This document shows, piece by piece, positions 43,542 to 52,688 of a stretch of DNA of 64,000 nt; position 1 is the stretch's first letter; each line of letters opens with the position of its first letter. The translations under genes and the position numbers were made by a program. Source of the DNA: Sphingopyxis sp. Lineage in GTDB: Bacteria; Pseudomonadota; Alphaproteobacteria; Sphingomonadales; Sphingomonadaceae. The notes under the pieces were generated by a model. It did not search any database. It was not told the origin of the DNA and was given only the letters and a program-made list of their open reading frames with translations. The DNA lies in the NCBI RefSeq assembly GCF_016704835.1, contig NZ_JADIZJ010000002.1, positions 1 through 64,000 of the forward strand. The letters are read 5' to 3'.

Positions 43542-43898
43542 CGTGTCTTGTGCTGACGAGTGTGGGTTTCCGGGGCCCGGCACTCGGTTATCCTCCTTTT
43601 CGGCGACTGGGCTGTCGCAGACGACGAGTGCCGCGCATGTTGCGAACGGCAGAATGTCGACAGGTCTTCGAAATGAAAGGTCAGCGAGGGGGCCGGGACG
43701 CGGCGGCGAACCGGGGGCGGGTGGGGCGTGGGGGCTCTGCCGCATGGGATCGGGCCATACCCGCTCTCGATTGCCGCTGATCCCTTGGCCGAGGCCAGGC
43801 CTCCTTCAATCAACCCGTGAAGGGTCCCCACGCTTCGCTCGGGCCGCGGCTTCGCGCGCGGTGATTGCGGCCTGTCCCCGTCCGGCGGGGCGCCTGTC

Positions 43899-43917
43899 GA
43901 GCGGGAATGGCCCGCTC
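43899..43917 (+). repeat. Hairpin GAGCGGG / CCCGCTC ahead of the 54-aa gene
   Basis: A perfect 7-bp stem with loop AATGG ends ten bases before the AGGAG of the next gene. It may modulate translation. Confidence 0.45.
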
Positions 43918-43938
43918 CCAAGGACAGGAGTTGATCCC

Positions 43939-44103
43939 ATGCCGCTTTCCACCGCCCAGTCGCTCGGATGGAGCCTCGCCCGGACCATGATGACCGTGAT
44001 CATCCTCATCGAGACCAGCGCCGGATATTCGGTCATGCCGCTCGATGAGTTCGACGGCGACCCCGAAACGATCGTCAGCGAATATGACCCGTTCAATCGC
44101 TAA
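43939..44103 (+). CDS. Small protein of unknown function (54 aa)
   Basis: MPLSTAQSLGWSLARTMMT at the start is amphipathic or weakly membrane-seeking; the end is acidic (DGDPETIVSEYDPFNR). AGGAG lies 8 bases before the ATG. No family known. Confidence 0.55.
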   Translation: MPLSTAQSLGWSLARTMMTVIILIETSAGYSVMPLDEFDGDPETIVSEYDPFNR

Positions 44104-44226
44104 GCGTCTGGAATTGGTTCCAGATTGGAGCCGGTTCGGGGTCTCCCCCGAGCTGGCTTTGGCTATGCTGTGCCTGCAGGTTGCGCTGCGGAGGTGGTGG
44201 CGGGCGCGTCCGATGGGAGGACGTTC

Positions 44227-44658
44227 ATGACCCTGATGCTGATCCTTGGCGCGGTTGCGGCATTTTATGGCCTTCTCCTGCTCTTTCGCTGCGCGACTTA
44301 CGCGCTGCCACTCTTCGCCGGGCTTGGTCTGGCCTTCACGCTTCGGGACCAAGGTTTCGGCTGGATGGTCATTTTAGCGGTGGGATTGCTCGCGGGTGTC
44401 TCCGTCCATACCCTCGGCCGGCACCTGGCGCGCGGCTCGGCTCCGCTCGCCGTCAGGCTTGGCGTCATCCTGATTTTCGTTGGCGCCGCCGCGGCTGCTG
44501 GCTTTCAGGTTGGGGTCGCGCTCGCGATGCTGGCCGACCTCAATCCCTGGACGCAGCGCGGCATGTCCATCCTGACCGCCGTCGTCACCGGCTATGCCGG
44601 TTGGCGTGATCTCCTGTCGCCGGGGGGTGGGATCGAGCGACCAGCGCTGCACAGCTAG
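44227..44658 (+). CDS. Multi-pass membrane protein of unknown function (143 aa)
   Basis: Four hydrophobic segments (about residues 4-22, 24-38, 44-62 and 74-100) make it an integral membrane protein. A short cytoplasmic tail ends in PALHS. It lies among element backbone genes and may affect mating or entry exclusion, which is only a guess. Confidence 0.62.
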   Translation: MTLMLILGAVAAFYGLLLLFRCATYALPLFAGLGLAFTLRDQGFGWMVILAVGLLAGVSVHTLGRHLARGSAPLAVRLGVILIFVGAAAAAGFQVGVALAMLADLNPWTQRGMSILTAVVTGYAGWRDLLSPGGGIERPALHS

Positions 44659-44967
44659 GCGTTCGCCCGCCTCTCATCGTCTTCGCTTCCCGGCCGACCG
44701 GCAACGCAACCGTCCGCAGAGCCGTCCCATCGCGGCCTCTCGACATGCGCCATCTGTCAGCGCGCCGCTTCGCTGGCCCGGCTTGGTGCAACCGCGCCGT
44801 TCGACTTTCTTCCCCTGGCGTGCCGCCATTCCTCGCGAAACAAGAAAGACGAACGGCGCGATCCTCCGCTGCGCTGCGGGCCTGCGGCTGCACCGCCGGT
44901 CCCCCGCTGACGACCGATGCGCATCGAGGCCGCGATGGTGCGGCCCGAGCCAAGGAAGGAATGCGAC
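44659..44967. other. 309-base non-coding leader with a long hairpin
   Basis: No gene is supported. Contains the 19-bp-arm hairpin at 44793-44860 listed separately. Ends at the GGAAGGA ribosome binding site of DUF736 copy 2. Confidence 0.6.
44793..44860. repeat. Long hairpin, 19-bp arms (18 of 19 paired)
   Basis: CGCGCCGTTCGACTTTCTT (44793-44811) pairs with AAGAAAGACGAACGGCGCG (44842-44860), with one mismatch, around a 30-base loop. The loop contains CTGGCG and ends in CGCGAAAC, as does the loop of the hairpin at 26836-26899, while the arms differ. Confidence 0.75.
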
Positions 44968-45282
44968 ATGGCCAAGATCGGCACGTTCAAGAAAGTCTCC
45001 GGAGAATATCGGGGTCAAATCACCACTCTCTCGGTGCAGGCGAAATCGGTTCGCATCGCACCCGAAAAAGACCCCAGCGGCAATGCTCCCAGCCACCGTG
45101 TTTTCGTTGGAGACGTCGAAGTCGGCGCAGCCTGGGAAAAGCAGACGCAGGACAAGCGCCCCTATCTTTCGGTCAAGCTCGACGATCCGAGCTTCACCGC
45201 CCCGATCTTCGCGCAACTGTTCGCGGGCGAAGGCGAAGAGCACGACCTGGTCTGGAGCCGCCAGACCCGCCGCGGCGACTGA
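44968..45282 (+). CDS. DUF736 family protein (copy 2)
   Basis: A 104-residue DUF736 protein (MAKIGTFKKVSGEYRGQITT, then VGAAWEKQTQDKRPYLSVKL). GGAAGGA lies upstream of the ATG. It differs clearly from copies 1 and 3, so the three are old paralogues and not recent duplicates. Confidence 0.87.
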   Translation: MAKIGTFKKVSGEYRGQITTLSVQAKSVRIAPEKDPSGNAPSHRVFVGDVEVGAAWEKQTQDKRPYLSVKLDDPSFTAPIFAQLFAGEGEEHDLVWSRQTRRGD

Positions 45283-45292
45283 GCCGCAGGGA

Positions 45293-45315
45293 CCCGCCCG
45301 GCAGCGCCGGGCGGG
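45293..45315 (+). terminator. GC hairpin after DUF736 copy 2
   Basis: CCCGCCCGGC, loop AGC, GCCGGGCGGG. A perfect 10-bp stem without a U-tract. It may stabilise the 3' end or partially terminate. Confidence 0.5.
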
Positions 45316-45404
45316 ATACCCATTACTGGGGATGGATATCCCCGCGTCTTGGAATTGGCGCATGCCCGCATATCGCCAACTCTTCGGTCTCCCCGGAGGC
45401 TGTT

Positions 45405-46182
45405 ATGGCGATCGAGACGACGGCAAAAAGCGAAGGGCCGCTGCGCCTCGACTTTCCCGGCTACGCCCAGGAGTTTCTGCGCCGCAGTCCGGACTATCGC
45501 CGTGACTATCGAAGCGTGATGTCGGATCGCAAGGCCGATCCGGCGTCGCAGGAGGGCATGGCCCGGCGATGGGGCCTCTGCTTTCCCGGTCGATCCGCGT
45601 GTTTCCGCGCTCGACGCGCCAGCCTTCTGGGACGCGGCGGTCTGCCCCTATATCGTGATCCTCGACGCTGCACCGCCGACTTTTGCCGCTGACCTGCGCC
45701 TCGATCCGGCTCGCTGGACGCATCGCCTTTGCTCTCGGATCGCGCTTGACGGCGGTCATTATATATTGGGCGAAAACCGCATCATGCACCGGATCTGGCT
45801 GCGCTGCGATCCAGCTCACGGTGCGCTTGCTGCGCTGATTCCGTGCGATGGCATGGCCGAGACGCGCCTACAGGCGGTAGCGGATCTGGAACGATGGCTC
45901 CGCGGCATATCGTCGGCGTCGGCCGTGTCTCGGCCGACATCCTACCAGGCACAGCGCCTCGATTTGCTTCTGTCGATTCTCGATCTTCGCGGCGAACTGG
46001 ACGTGACCAGCCATGAGGTCGCCCGCCGGCTCATCTATCCACGCCTGGATGTCGGCCGCGGCTCGGCGTGGAAATCCTCTCCCGAGCGGCGCCGGACCCA
46101 GCGGCTCATCCGCGAAGCCGAGGCGCTGGCGGCGGGCGGATACCGCGCGCTGCTGGCAGACCGGGCGGGGCGACAAAAATAG
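45405..46182 (+). pseudogene. DUF2285 (with DUF6499 N-terminus) transcription-regulator-like protein, one frameshift
   Basis: ATG at 45405 (CGGAGG upstream) gives the DUF6499-type start (LDFPGYAQEFLRRSPDYRRDY). At about 45588 an extra G after CCC breaks the frame; removing it restores FPVDPRVSALDAPAFWD and continues through the DUF2285 domain (ADLERWLRGISS, SYQAQRLDLLLSILDLR) to TAG at 46182. The protein would be about 258 residues. DUF2285 proteins act as regulators of conjugative-element genes. The indel is next to a short homopolymer, so a sequencing error is possible. Confidence 0.78.
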
Positions 46183-46284
46183 CGCCGCAATTCTGCCGCT
46201 CCCCCGCGCGCGCGCTTTCGCGCCACCACGCGACATCGCCCGCCGGCCCGCGCTTTCCGGTCCGGCCGCTGGAAGGAGCCCCCC

Positions 46285-46527
46285 ATGACCACCGGTCACC
46301 CACCGCGTTTTCTGACGACCCCCGATGCCGCAAAGCGGGTCGGCCTCTCGCACCGGACGCTGGAGAAGCATCGCTGCTATGGAACGGGTCCCGCCTATCG
46401 CAAGCTTGGCGGCCGGGTCGTCTATGCGATCGACGAACTCGATGCCTGGGTCGAACTTGGCCGGCGTTCGTCGACGTCCGATCCCGGCACCGGCACCGTG
46501 CACCCGGCGCGGCAGGTGCAGCGCTAA
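46285..46527 (+). CDS. Helix-turn-helix (excisionase/AlpA-like) DNA-binding protein
   Basis: An 80-residue MerR/AlpA-like HTH protein (FLTTPDAAKRVGLSHRTLEK, then GTGPAYRKLGGRVVYAIDELDAWV). Typical of element regulators that control excision or transfer. GAAGGAG upstream; its stop overlaps the next ATG (TAATG). Confidence 0.85.
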   Translation: MTTGHPPRFLTTPDAAKRVGLSHRTLEKHRCYGTGPAYRKLGGRVVYAIDELDAWVELGRRSSTSDPGTGTVHPARQVQR

Positions 46528-47072
46528 TGCGCGGCGTCGATTTTGAACGGGCGCTGCGCCCGCGGCTAACCGCTAATTGCAACGCTGGCACACACCCGTC
46601 GCCGCGTGACACCGCGCTCACTGAGGTCGAAATGACCTGGATCGAGGGGCGACACGAGCAGTGGATCCGCTTCGGCCGCATCGCAGCCGAGCGCATCTTG
46701 AGCCGCGCCAAGCGCGTCGCGGCGTTCCGGCCCGGCGCCGTCTTTGCTTACGTGCGCTGGACGTCGAACGACTTCGGGACGATCCATTCGACCATCGCGA
46801 TTGCCGCGGCGGTTGTGCCTGGCGAAGCTTATGCAACGCTGCCGTTCGTCCATCCCGGCGCGGATATCCTCGCGCGGATCGACGGCTGGCCGAAAGTGCA
46901 ACAGGCGCTTGAGGCGATCGACGCGGTCGAAGCGACCGGCATCGATGCCTGCGATGCGGCGCCCGATCATTGGCGCCATGTCGGCAGCCGGATTTCGGCG
47001 GGGCTGCCATTCCGGCCATATTCCCGTGACCGCCATACGGCATGGCTGCGCCGCCGGGCGGTCGAGTTATGA
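46527..47072 (+). CDS. DUF2840 family protein
   Basis: A 181-residue protein matching DUF2840 (EMTWIEGRHEQWIRFGRI, then RVAAFRPGAVFAYVRWTSND, GTIHSTIAIAAA). A start at 46632 would give the shorter form. Regularly precedes traF in this element family. Its stop overlaps the traF start (ATGA). Function unknown. Confidence 0.8.
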   Translation: MRGVDFERALRPRLTANCNAGTHPSPRDTALTEVEMTWIEGRHEQWIRFGRIAAERILSRAKRVAAFRPGAVFAYVRWTSNDFGTIHSTIAIAAAVVPGEAYATLPFVHPGADILARIDGWPKVQQALEAIDAVEATGIDACDAAPDHWRHVGSRISAGLPFRPYSRDRHTAWLRRRAVEL

Positions 47073-47656
47073 GCCGCCGGGCACTTCGCGCCACGGCGGC
47101 GGCCGCGGCGATCTTCAGCACATCGTTCGTCGCGGTTGCGTGGCTCAAGCCCGCGCCGCGCTTCCTCTGGAATGTGAGCGCCAGCGCTCCGACCGGCCTC
47201 TATTGGGTCGATGTGGGCGCGCCGCCGCGGCTCGGCGACCTTGTCGCCATCGCCCCGCCGTCCGCACTCGGGACATTCCTTGCGCAGCGCGGATATTTGC
47301 CGCGCGACGTGCCGATGCTGAAGCGGGTCGCCGGTCTTCCCGGCGCGCTCGTCTGTCGTTCCGGCGTCTTCGTCACGCTCGATGGCGTCGCGGCCGCCCG
47401 CGCGCTGGCGCGCGATCGGGCCGGTCGTCCGCTCCCCGTCTGGACGGGTTGCCGGATCGTCGGCGGTGACGAACTCTTTCTCGTCAATGCGGCGCGCGAC
47501 AGCCTCGACGGCCGCTATTTCGGGGCGATGCCGGCAGCTGGTCTGCTCGGCACCGCGCACCCGATCCTCACCCGCTCGCATCCGACGGCGGCGCTTCGCT
47601 GGGGCTCCGCCGAACCCGACCACCCGCCATCACGCAGCAAGGAGACGTCATCATGA
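47069..47656 (+). CDS. traF: S26-family signal peptidase, conjugative TraF
   Basis: A 195-residue protein with an N-terminal membrane anchor (residues about 5-25), a serine nucleophile in SASAPTGLYWV, and a Lys general base in MLKRVAGLPG. TraF processes the pilin subunit TrbC (cyclisation in RP4). Overlaps DUF2840 upstream and the third DUF736 gene downstream by 4 bases. Confidence 0.88.
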   Translation: MSRRALRATAAAAAIFSTSFVAVAWLKPAPRFLWNVSASAPTGLYWVDVGAPPRLGDLVAIAPPSALGTFLAQRGYLPRDVPMLKRVAGLPGALVCRSGVFVTLDGVAAARALARDRAGRPLPVWTGCRIVGGDELFLVNAARDSLDGRYFGAMPAAGLLGTAHPILTRSHPTAALRWGSAEPDHPPSRSKETSS

Positions 47657-47985
47657 TCATCGGGACAATGCGCCGGAATACGACGGGAGGATATTCCGGC
47701 TCGATCAAGACGCTCGCGTTCGACGCGCAAATCGAGCTCGCACCGGCAGCCTATTCTGAAAAAGAGAATGCGCCAGGTTGGCGCTTACTGATCGGAGATC
47801 CCGCACTCGGTGCGGAGATCGGGGCCGGTTGGGATCGCACGGGTCCGCGCGGTTTATATATTGCGCTGCAGATCGACGACCCGAGCCTTGCTGCGCCGTT
47901 GCGCGCAAATCTGGTTCGCCTGGGCCCAGACGACGGCGATTTGTCTATTCTCTGTTCGCGCCCCGAACCGCAGGCCGGGAACTGA
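47653..47985 (+). CDS. DUF736 family protein (copy 3)
   Basis: A 110-residue DUF736 protein (MIIGTMRRNTTGGYSGSIKT, then GAEIGAGWDRTGPRGLYIAL). ATG overlaps the traF stop. Being inside the transfer operon suggests it is expressed with the transfer genes, unlike copies 1 and 2. Confidence 0.83.
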   Translation: MIIGTMRRNTTGGYSGSIKTLAFDAQIELAPAAYSEKENAPGWRLLIGDPALGAEIGAGWDRTGPRGLYIALQIDDPSLAAPLRANLVRLGPDDGDLSILCSRPEPQAGN

Positions 47986-47988
47986 GCC

Positions 47989-48696
47989 ATGGGGCTGCTG
48001 CTGCGCTTCGTGGGTGGGTTCGCGCTTCGCGTCAGCGTGCCTTGCGGCGCGTTTCTTGCGTCATTCGCGATGCCTCTGGCTTGCCCGCCCGCTGCCGCGG
48101 CGGTGCAACCGGCGCGCCATCCTCATGCCGCACCGGTCGCCGAAGCCGCACAGCGCTTCGGCATTCCGGAGCTTTGGATCTGGCGCGTGATGCACGCCGA
48201 AAGCCGCGGCAAGGTTGGTGCGGTTTCGCACGCCGGGGCGATGGGGCTGATGCAGATCATGCCCGGAACCTGGGCGTCGCTGACCGCGCGCCATCGGCTC
48301 GGGGCGGATCCGTTCGACCCGCGCGCCAATATCCTCGCCGGTGCAGCCTATCTGCGCGCGATGTGGGACCGCTATGGCGACGTTCAGTTGATGCTCGCGG
48401 CGTACAACGCGGGGCCGGGCCGCGCCGATGCCTTCGCATCGGGGCGCCGCGGTCTGCCCGCTGAGACGATCGCCTATGTCGCCAAGATCGCACCCGAATT
48501 GCATGTATCAGGCAGCGCCGCAACTGCTCCGTCGATGCTGTCGCCCGCGCCGGGATGGCGCGATGCGGCGCTCTTCGCTGAGCGAAATTTGCCGTCTGAC
48601 GACGCACAACCTGCAAGCCCGTCGGGAACGGCTGCGCCTGCCCGGGCTGCAGGTGCTTCCATTTTCATTCCCTTGTCCGATGGCCGTGACCGGTGA
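47989..48696 (+). CDS. Lytic transglycosylase (VirB1-like)
   Basis: A 235-residue SLT-domain protein with a signal sequence (residues about 8-39), the catalytic Glu71 (HAESRG), GAMGLMQIMPGTW and AYNAGPGRADAF. It opens peptidoglycan for the mating channel. Proline/alanine-rich C-terminal tail. It lies 4 bases after DUF736 copy 3. Confidence 0.89.
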   Translation: MGLLLRFVGGFALRVSVPCGAFLASFAMPLACPPAAAAVQPARHPHAAPVAEAAQRFGIPELWIWRVMHAESRGKVGAVSHAGAMGLMQIMPGTWASLTARHRLGADPFDPRANILAGAAYLRAMWDRYGDVQLMLAAYNAGPGRADAFASGRRGLPAETIAYVAKIAPELHVSGSAATAPSMLSPAPGWRDAALFAERNLPSDDAQPASPSGTAAPARAAGASIFIPLSDGRDR

Positions 48697-48900
48697 CGGA
48701 CGGCGGGGCCGCTGGGTTTTTTGACAGGCTCTGCTCAGGGCCGGTGGTCGCTTGCTGGAAGGGACATGGGGGAGGGCAAGATAAAAGCCGTGCCAGCTTC
48801 GGGCACTCCATGGTCGGTTTTCTGCGGGTTTGCGCGTATGGCTCTGCCGAAATCTGCCATATCATCGCGTTGAACGCGCCGTTTTCTCCCAACTTTTCGT
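48697..48900. other. Gap upstream of the relaxase; possible oriT region
   Basis: 204 bases with a GTGCC-N7-GGCAC inverted repeat near 48789 and a shorter CGCG/CGCG pair near 48868. Position just ahead of a relaxase gene is where many origins of transfer lie, but no nic-like motif was recognised. Confidence 0.3.
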
Positions 48901-50661
48901 ATGGCACCGCCCCCGATGCGCGGTGACGACCATGATTTCCGCATCAGGCCGGGACGGAGCCGCGATCGCGGGGCAGGGTCGGCAGGCAAGGGCAAGCGGC
49001 TCGCTACGCAGGTGCGCAAAGCAGCCTCGCGGTCGGGCTACACCCGCTCGCGGCCTGGCCGCGGCGCTGGCGGCGGGACCGGCACGCATGGACGGGGCCG
49101 GCGGGCCATGGCGGCGATGCGCCGTCAGCCTGGCGCCCGGCGCGTCACGGTCATGGCGCGCGTCGTCCGCCACCAAGGCGCGCGGTTTCGCGCCGCGCCG
49201 CTGGCGCGTCATATCTCCTATCTCGAGCGGGAAGGCGTGACCCGTGACGGCCGCGACGCGAGCATGTTCGATGCGGGCGGCGACGCCGCCGATCGCGATG
49301 CCTTCGCCGCGCGCTGCGAAGACGACCGGCATCACTTCCGGCTGATCGTGAGCCCGGAGGACGCCGCGGATCTCGGCGATCTCCGTTCCTTCACGCGCGA
49401 TCTCATGACGGACATGGGACGCGATCTCCAGACCCGCCTCGACTGGGTCGCGGTCGATCATTGGAACACCGACAATCCGCATATCCATATCCTCGTGCGC
49501 GGCGTCACCGATGATGGCGCCGATCTCGTCATCGACCGCGGCTATATCGCCGCAGGCATTCGCGGACGGGCCGAAGCCCTTGCGACGCTCGAGCTCGGTC
49601 CGCGCAGCGAGATCGACATGCAAAGCGCGCTCGCGCGCGAAGTCGATGCCGATCGCTGGACAAGTCTCGATGCCCGACTGCAGAGGCTCGCCGACGAAGC
49701 GGGCGGAGTCATCGATCTGCGCCCCGCAGCGAACGAAGACCGGCATATGCACGGCCTGCTGGTCGGCCGCGCCGCCCGGCTCGAGCAGATGGGTCTCGCC
49801 GAGCGGCAGGGCGCCGGCCTTTGGGCGCTCGGGGCCGGCGCCGAGCCGGCGCTGCGCGAGGTCGCGGTGCGCGGCGATATCATCAAGACGATGCACCGCG
49901 CGCTGTCGCGCGGCGGGCGCCGCTTCGATCCCGCCGCGCTCGCGCTTCACGACGGCGCGCCCGAGACCGCGATCGTGGGCCGCCTTGTCGAGCGGGGGTT
50001 GCATGACGAACTTGCCGGCAGCGCCTATGCGATCGTCGACGGCGCCGACGGGCGAACCCATCACATCCGCTTCAACTACATGGAGATGACCGGTGATGCC
50101 AGGCCGGGCTCGATCGTCGAGCTCCGCAGTTGGGAGGATGGCAAGGGGCGCGCGCATATGTCGCTTGCGACGCGCTCGGACCTCCCGCTCGCGTCGCAGG
50201 TCACCGCGCCCGGCGCGACCTGGCTCGACCGCCAACTCGTCGCCCGTGAACCGGTCGCGTGCGGGAATGGCTTCGGTCTCGAAATCCGCCAGGCGATGGA
50301 GAAGCGGGCGCGCTATCTCGTCGAGCAGGGATTGGCGTCGCGCGCCGGGGACCGGCTGACCCTGTCATCCGGGCTCATCGACAAGCTCGCTTCGCGCGAA
50401 CTGGAAGCCGCGACCGCATCGATTGCCGAGCGGACCGGCCTTGCCCACAAATCGTCGGCTGCCGGCGACTATGTGAGCGGCGTCTACCGCGAGCGCGTGA
50501 CGCTCGCATCGGGGCGCTTCGCCATGATCGACGACGGGCTGGGTTTCCAGCTCGTTCCCTGGCGCCCCGCGCTCGACTGCCACCTCGGCCAGCACATCAC
50601 CGGCACCATGTCCCCCGGCGGCTCGGTCGATTGGGCGCTGGGTCGGGGAATCGGCATTTAG
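48901..50661 (+). CDS. Relaxase/mobilization protein, VirD2-like with DUF3363
   Basis: A 586-residue protein. N-terminal Arg/Gly-rich part, then the relaxase domain (RHISYLEREGVTRDG, His144/His145 in DDRHHFRLIV, His194-x-His196 in NPHIHIL), then a DUF3363 C-terminal region. Tyr107 is a candidate for the nicking residue. It would cut at oriT and pilot the strand to the coupling protein encoded next. ATG at 48901 is used; 48916 (MRGDDHDF) fits family starts equally well. Confidence 0.88.
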   Translation: MAPPPMRGDDHDFRIRPGRSRDRGAGSAGKGKRLATQVRKAASRSGYTRSRPGRGAGGGTGTHGRGRRAMAAMRRQPGARRVTVMARVVRHQGARFRAAPLARHISYLEREGVTRDGRDASMFDAGGDAADRDAFAARCEDDRHHFRLIVSPEDAADLGDLRSFTRDLMTDMGRDLQTRLDWVAVDHWNTDNPHIHILVRGVTDDGADLVIDRGYIAAGIRGRAEALATLELGPRSEIDMQSALAREVDADRWTSLDARLQRLADEAGGVIDLRPAANEDRHMHGLLVGRAARLEQMGLAERQGAGLWALGAGAEPALREVAVRGDIIKTMHRALSRGGRRFDPAALALHDGAPETAIVGRLVERGLHDELAGSAYAIVDGADGRTHHIRFNYMEMTGDARPGSIVELRSWEDGKGRAHMSLATRSDLPLASQVTAPGATWLDRQLVAREPVACGNGFGLEIRQAMEKRARYLVEQGLASRAGDRLTLSSGLIDKLASRELEAATASIAERTGLAHKSSAAGDYVSGVYRERVTLASGRFAMIDDGLGFQLVPWRPALDCHLGQHITGTMSPGGSVDWALGRGIGI

Positions 50662-50675
50662 AAAGGCATTTGGCA

Positions 50676-52688
50676 ATGAACGACAAGATTCTCTGGGGAC
50701 AGATTACTGCGGTCGGTTCGATCGTGATCTTCGCGGTCTGGGCAGCAACGCAGTGGACCGCGGGCGCGCTTGGATTTCAGCCGGCGCTCGGCGCGCCCTG
50801 GTTCCGCATCGGTGACTATCCGGTCTATCCGCCGCCCGCCTTCTTCTGGTGGTGGTTTGCCTATGATGCCTATGCGCCGCCGATTTTCTACCGCGGCGCC
50901 ATGATCGCGGCGTCGGGCGGCTTCGCCTCGATCATTGTCGCGATTTCCATGTCGGTGTGGAGGGCCCGTGAGCGGCAGCGCGCCGAGACCTATGGTTCAG
51001 CGCGCTGGGCCGAGGCTGGCGATATCCGCCGCGCAGGCATGCTCGACGAGGCTGGGGTCATCTTGGGGCGCTTTGGTCGGAGCTATCTTCGCCATGACGG
51101 CGCCGAACATATCCTATGCTTCGCGCCGACACGGTCGGGCAAGGGCGTCGGGCTTGTCGTGCCGACGCTGCTCACCTGGCCGGGCAGCTGCATCGTGCAT
51201 GACATCAAGGGCGAGAATTGGCAGCTGACGTCGGGGTTCCGGGCCCAGCATGGGCGCGTCCTGCTCTTCGATCCCACCAATATCGCGTCGGCCGCTTACA
51301 ATCCTCTCCTCGAAGTGCGGCGCGGCGCGTGGGAGGTGCGCGACGTCCAGAATGTCGCCGACGTAGTTGTCGATCCGGAAGGCAGCCTCGAGAAGCGCAA
51401 CCATTGGGAGAAAACGAGCCACTCGCTTCTCGTCGGAGCCATCCTGCATGTTCTTTATGCCGAAGAGGATAAATCGCTCGCAGGCGTCGCGGCCTTCCTC
51501 TCCGATCCGCGGCGCGGTATCGCCTCGACCCTGCGCATCATGCAGTCGACGGCACATCTCGGCGAGAAGGGTATCCATCCCGTCGTCGCGGCGGCGGCGC
51601 AGGATCTGCTCAACAAGTCGGCTAATGAGCGGTCGGGCGTCCTTTCGACCGCCATGTCCTTTCTAGGGCTTTACCGCGACCCCGTCATCGCTGCGGTGAC
51701 GCGGCGGTCGGACTGGCGCATCGCCGACCTTGTGGCGGGGGAGACGGCGACCTCGCTCTATCTCGTCGTGCCGCCCGGCGACATCAGCCGCACCAAGCCG
51801 CTCATTCGTCTGATCCTCAATCAGATCGGGCGGCGGCTCACCGAGGAACTTAATCCGCGTGCGCGGTCGCAGCGCCTTCTTCTCATGCTCGATGAATTTC
51901 CGGCGCTGGGGCGGCTCGATTTCTTCGAGAGCGCGCTCGCCTTCATGGCCGGCTATGGGATCAAGGCGTTTCTGATCGCCCAGTCCTTGAATCAGATCGA
52001 GAAGGCTTACGGCCAGAACAACGCCATCCTCGACAATTGTCACGTCCGAGTCAGCTTCGCGACAAACGACGAGCGGACGGCCAAGCGGATCTCGGACGCG
52101 CTCGGCACCGCCACCGAAATGCGCGCAATGAAAAATTATGCCGGGCACCGGCTATCGCCCTGGCTTGGCCATCTGATGGTCTCGCGGACCGAGACGGCCC
52201 GCGCCTTGCTGACGCCCGGCGAGGTCATGCAACTGCCGCCCGATCAGGAAATCGTCATGGTCGCCGGCGTCGCGCCGATCCGGGCGAGCAAGGCCAAATA
52301 CTATGCCGACCCCCGATTGATGGCGCGGATCCTGCCGCCGCCCGCGCCGCCGCAAGTCGGCGAAAGCCGTCCCGACGACTGGAGCGCGTTGGAACGACCG
52401 AAAGACCTGTCCGGCGGGAAGGTCGAGATCGCAGTTCATGATGAGATCCCCGATGCGAGCGACGGCGAGGAGGACGATAGCGACGCCAACAGCGGTATCC
52501 GGCAGGAGCCGGCGATGGCCGACCATGAGAATATCGTATCTGAGGCTCGCCCGGATGTCAGCGAGTTCGATTTCGCAACCGAGGAACGAGAGGATGACCC
52601 CGTCCGCGAGCGCAAGGCGATCGACGGTGCGATGCGCCGCGGCGCCCGCCTGGCGTCGCAGGATCCGGACGACGGGATCGAACTATGA
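50676..52688 (+). CDS. traG: Type IV coupling protein TraG/VirD4
   Basis: A 670-residue protein with two N-terminal membrane segments (about residues 8-30 and 78-92), Walker A APTRSGKGVG (about 149-158), the Walker B LLLMLDEFPALG (about 401-412) and the TraG-typical IRLILNQIGR. It links the relaxase-DNA complex to the secretion channel. An acidic C-terminal tail of about 100 residues follows. ATGA overlap with the CopG gene. Confidence 0.92.
   Translation: MNDKILWGQITAVGSIVIFAVWAATQWTAGALGFQPALGAPWFRIGDYPVYPPPAFFWWWFAYDAYAPPIFYRGAMIAASGGFASIIVAISMSVWRARERQRAETYGSARWAEAGDIRRAGMLDEAGVILGRFGRSYLRHDGAEHILCFAPTRSGKGVGLVVPTLLTWPGSCIVHDIKGENWQLTSGFRAQHGRVLLFDPTNIASAAYNPLLEVRRGAWEVRDVQNVADVVVDPEGSLEKRNHWEKTSHSLLVGAILHVLYAEEDKSLAGVAAFLSDPRRGIASTLRIMQSTAHLGEKGIHPVVAAAAQDLLNKSANERSGVLSTAMSFLGLYRDPVIAAVTRRSDWRIADLVAGETATSLYLVVPPGDISRTKPLIRLILNQIGRRLTEELNPRARSQRLLLMLDEFPALGRLDFFESALAFMAGYGIKAFLIAQSLNQIEKAYGQNNAILDNCHVRVSFATNDERTAKRISDALGTATEMRAMKNYAGHRLSPWLGHLMVSRTETARALLTPGEVMQLPPDQEIVMVAGVAPIRASKAKYYADPRLMARILPPPAPPQVGESRPDDWSALERPKDLSGGKVEIAVHDEIPDASDGEEDDSDANSGIRQEPAMADHENIVSEARPDVSEFDFATEEREDDPVRERKAIDGAMRRGARLASQDPDDGIEL

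Noticed and set aside
48862..50235. 457-codon minus-strand frame
   Set aside because: Antisense to the relaxase; no domain or start signal.
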